12,862 nt of DNA from UBA5972 sp964600965 (lineage in GTDB: Bacteria; Pseudomonadota; Alphaproteobacteria; Rhodobacterales; Rhodobacteraceae), in the NCBI GenBank assembly GCA_964600965.1, contig CAZRLO010000084.1, forward strand, positions 1 through 12,862, in the 5' to 3' direction. How positions within the stretch are numbered: the first letter of the stretch is position 1; the number at the start of each line of letters is the position of its first letter. The translations under genes and the position numbers were made by a program. Shown piece after piece: positions 12,275-12,862 of this stretch. Under the pieces are notes generated by a model. The model made no database searches. It saw only the letters and a list, made by a program, of their open reading frames with translations, and was not told the DNA's origin.

Positions 12275-12862
12275 TCAGGCCGTTTCCAATGCGCCGTTGA
12301 TCGCGCCTGCAACCGCATCCATCGTATCCAACCCATCCACGCTCTGCAATTTGCCCTTGGCGTAGTAATACCCGATCAGTGGCGAGGTTTCCTTGTAATA
12401 CGCCATCAGGCGGACGCGCAGCGATTCCGCGTTGTCGTCGGAACGGCGCTTGAATTCGCCGCCGCCGCAATTGTCGCATTTGCCGGATGCCGGGATCGGT
12501 TTTGAGGTGTCATTATATACCTCGCCGCAATCGCCGCAGGTGGACCGGCCTGCAATCCGCGCGACCAGCGCATCGTCGTCGACGCTCATCTCGATCACGG
12601 TGTGCAGCTTGCGACCGACCCGGTTCAGCAATTCCCCCAACGCATCGGCCTGTGCCAGCGTGCGCGGAAAGCCGTCGAAGATGAAACCGCCCGCCGTCTC
12701 GGTCGTCGTTAGCTGCTCTTCGATCAGACCGATCACGATCTCGTCGGTAACCAGTTCGCCCCGGTCCATGACGCCCGCAACCATCTTGCCCATTTCGGTC
12801 CCCGAAGACCGGGCCGCGCGCAGCATGTCGCCGGTTGAAAGCTGCACCATATCGCGTTGGTC
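12275..12862 (-). CDS. adk: Adenylate kinase, zinc-type LID, lacking the N terminus (runs off the window)
   Basis: Enzyme interconverting ATP + AMP and 2 ADP in the cytosol. The visible 195 residues begin just after the P-loop, which lies outside the window. They show MVQLSTGDMLRAA (AMP-binding), the signature GGFIFDGFPRTLAQADAL (about 58-75) and VDDDALVARIAGR. The LID has four cysteines (109, 112, 129 and 132 of the visible part; CGDC...CDNC), which bind a structural zinc in such kinases. RRSDDNAESLRVRL supplies catalytic arginines. The C terminus is SPLIGYYYAKGKLQ followed by SVDGLDTMDAVAGAINGALETA. Its last 37 codons have a diverged second copy at 11461-11571. If foreign DNA brought a replacement end, this gene may be a hybrid. 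In many bacteria adk lies directly before rpsM; here about 1.1 kb intervenes. Confidence 0.97.
   Translation of the reverse strand, partial: DQRDMVQLSTGDMLRAARSSGTEMGKMVAGVMDRGELVTDEIVIGLIEEQLTTTETAGGFIFDGFPRTLAQADALGELLNRVGRKLHTVIEMSVDDDALVARIAGRSTCGDCGEVYNDTSKPIPASGKCDNCGGGEFKRRSDDNAESLRVRLMAYYKETSPLIGYYYAKGKLQSVDGLDTMDAVAGAINGALETA

Noticed and set aside
1..12862. Search for CRISPR arrays, tRNA genes, insertion sequences and integrase genes
   Set aside because: No regularly spaced repeats, tRNA-like cloverleaf sequences, transposase motifs or recombinase genes were seen on either strand.

Overview
The window looks like the chromosome of an alphaproteobacterium of the family Rhodobacteraceae (Roseobacter group). 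This rests on an ATP12-type F1-ATPase assembly chaperone, a glutamate/glutamine-type amino-acid transporter of the Bzt/Aap family, a ribosomal alpha operon with no rpsD between rpsK and rpoA, a four-cysteine adenylate kinase and GC-rich coding sequence. Almost every gene lies on the minus strand, so transcription runs from high to low coordinates.

From right to left. 12862-11177: adenylate kinase (adk, 5' end outside the window), a 195-codon orphan membrane-protein gene, and a second, diverged copy of only the last 37 codons of adk. Next come tandem palindromes, a likely promoter and a structured leader. 11176-8724: the alpha operon rpsM-rpsK-rpoA-rplQ, with rpsM apparently starting at TTG, closed by a strong hairpin. 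8723-7137: an accessory block with a small unrecognised gene on the plus strand and a divergent luxR-luxI quorum-sensing pair. 6979-1982: a housekeeping run encoding a periplasmic HtrA/Do protease, the replication-linked ATPase RarA, a fluoride channel, a pseudouridine synthase and the ATP12 chaperone. It is probably transcribed largely together. 1981-1: a regulatory region, then the transporter's periplasmic binding protein and the start of its first permease, separated by a hairpin with a T-run.

The most unusual part is 11461-12385. Two non-identical adk 3' ends, about 74% identical by my hand alignment of 111 nt, flank a lower-GC (about 49%) single-gene segment. That is the footprint expected when foreign DNA enters the 3' end of a housekeeping gene and supplies a replacement end, but no integrase is visible. 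The second point of interest is luxR. Its best promoter would start transcription at the A of the ATG, a leaderless mRNA, and the promoter and start codon are covered by a dyad, a direct repeat and a palindrome. All alignments and counts were done by eye and hand, and no database search was available.
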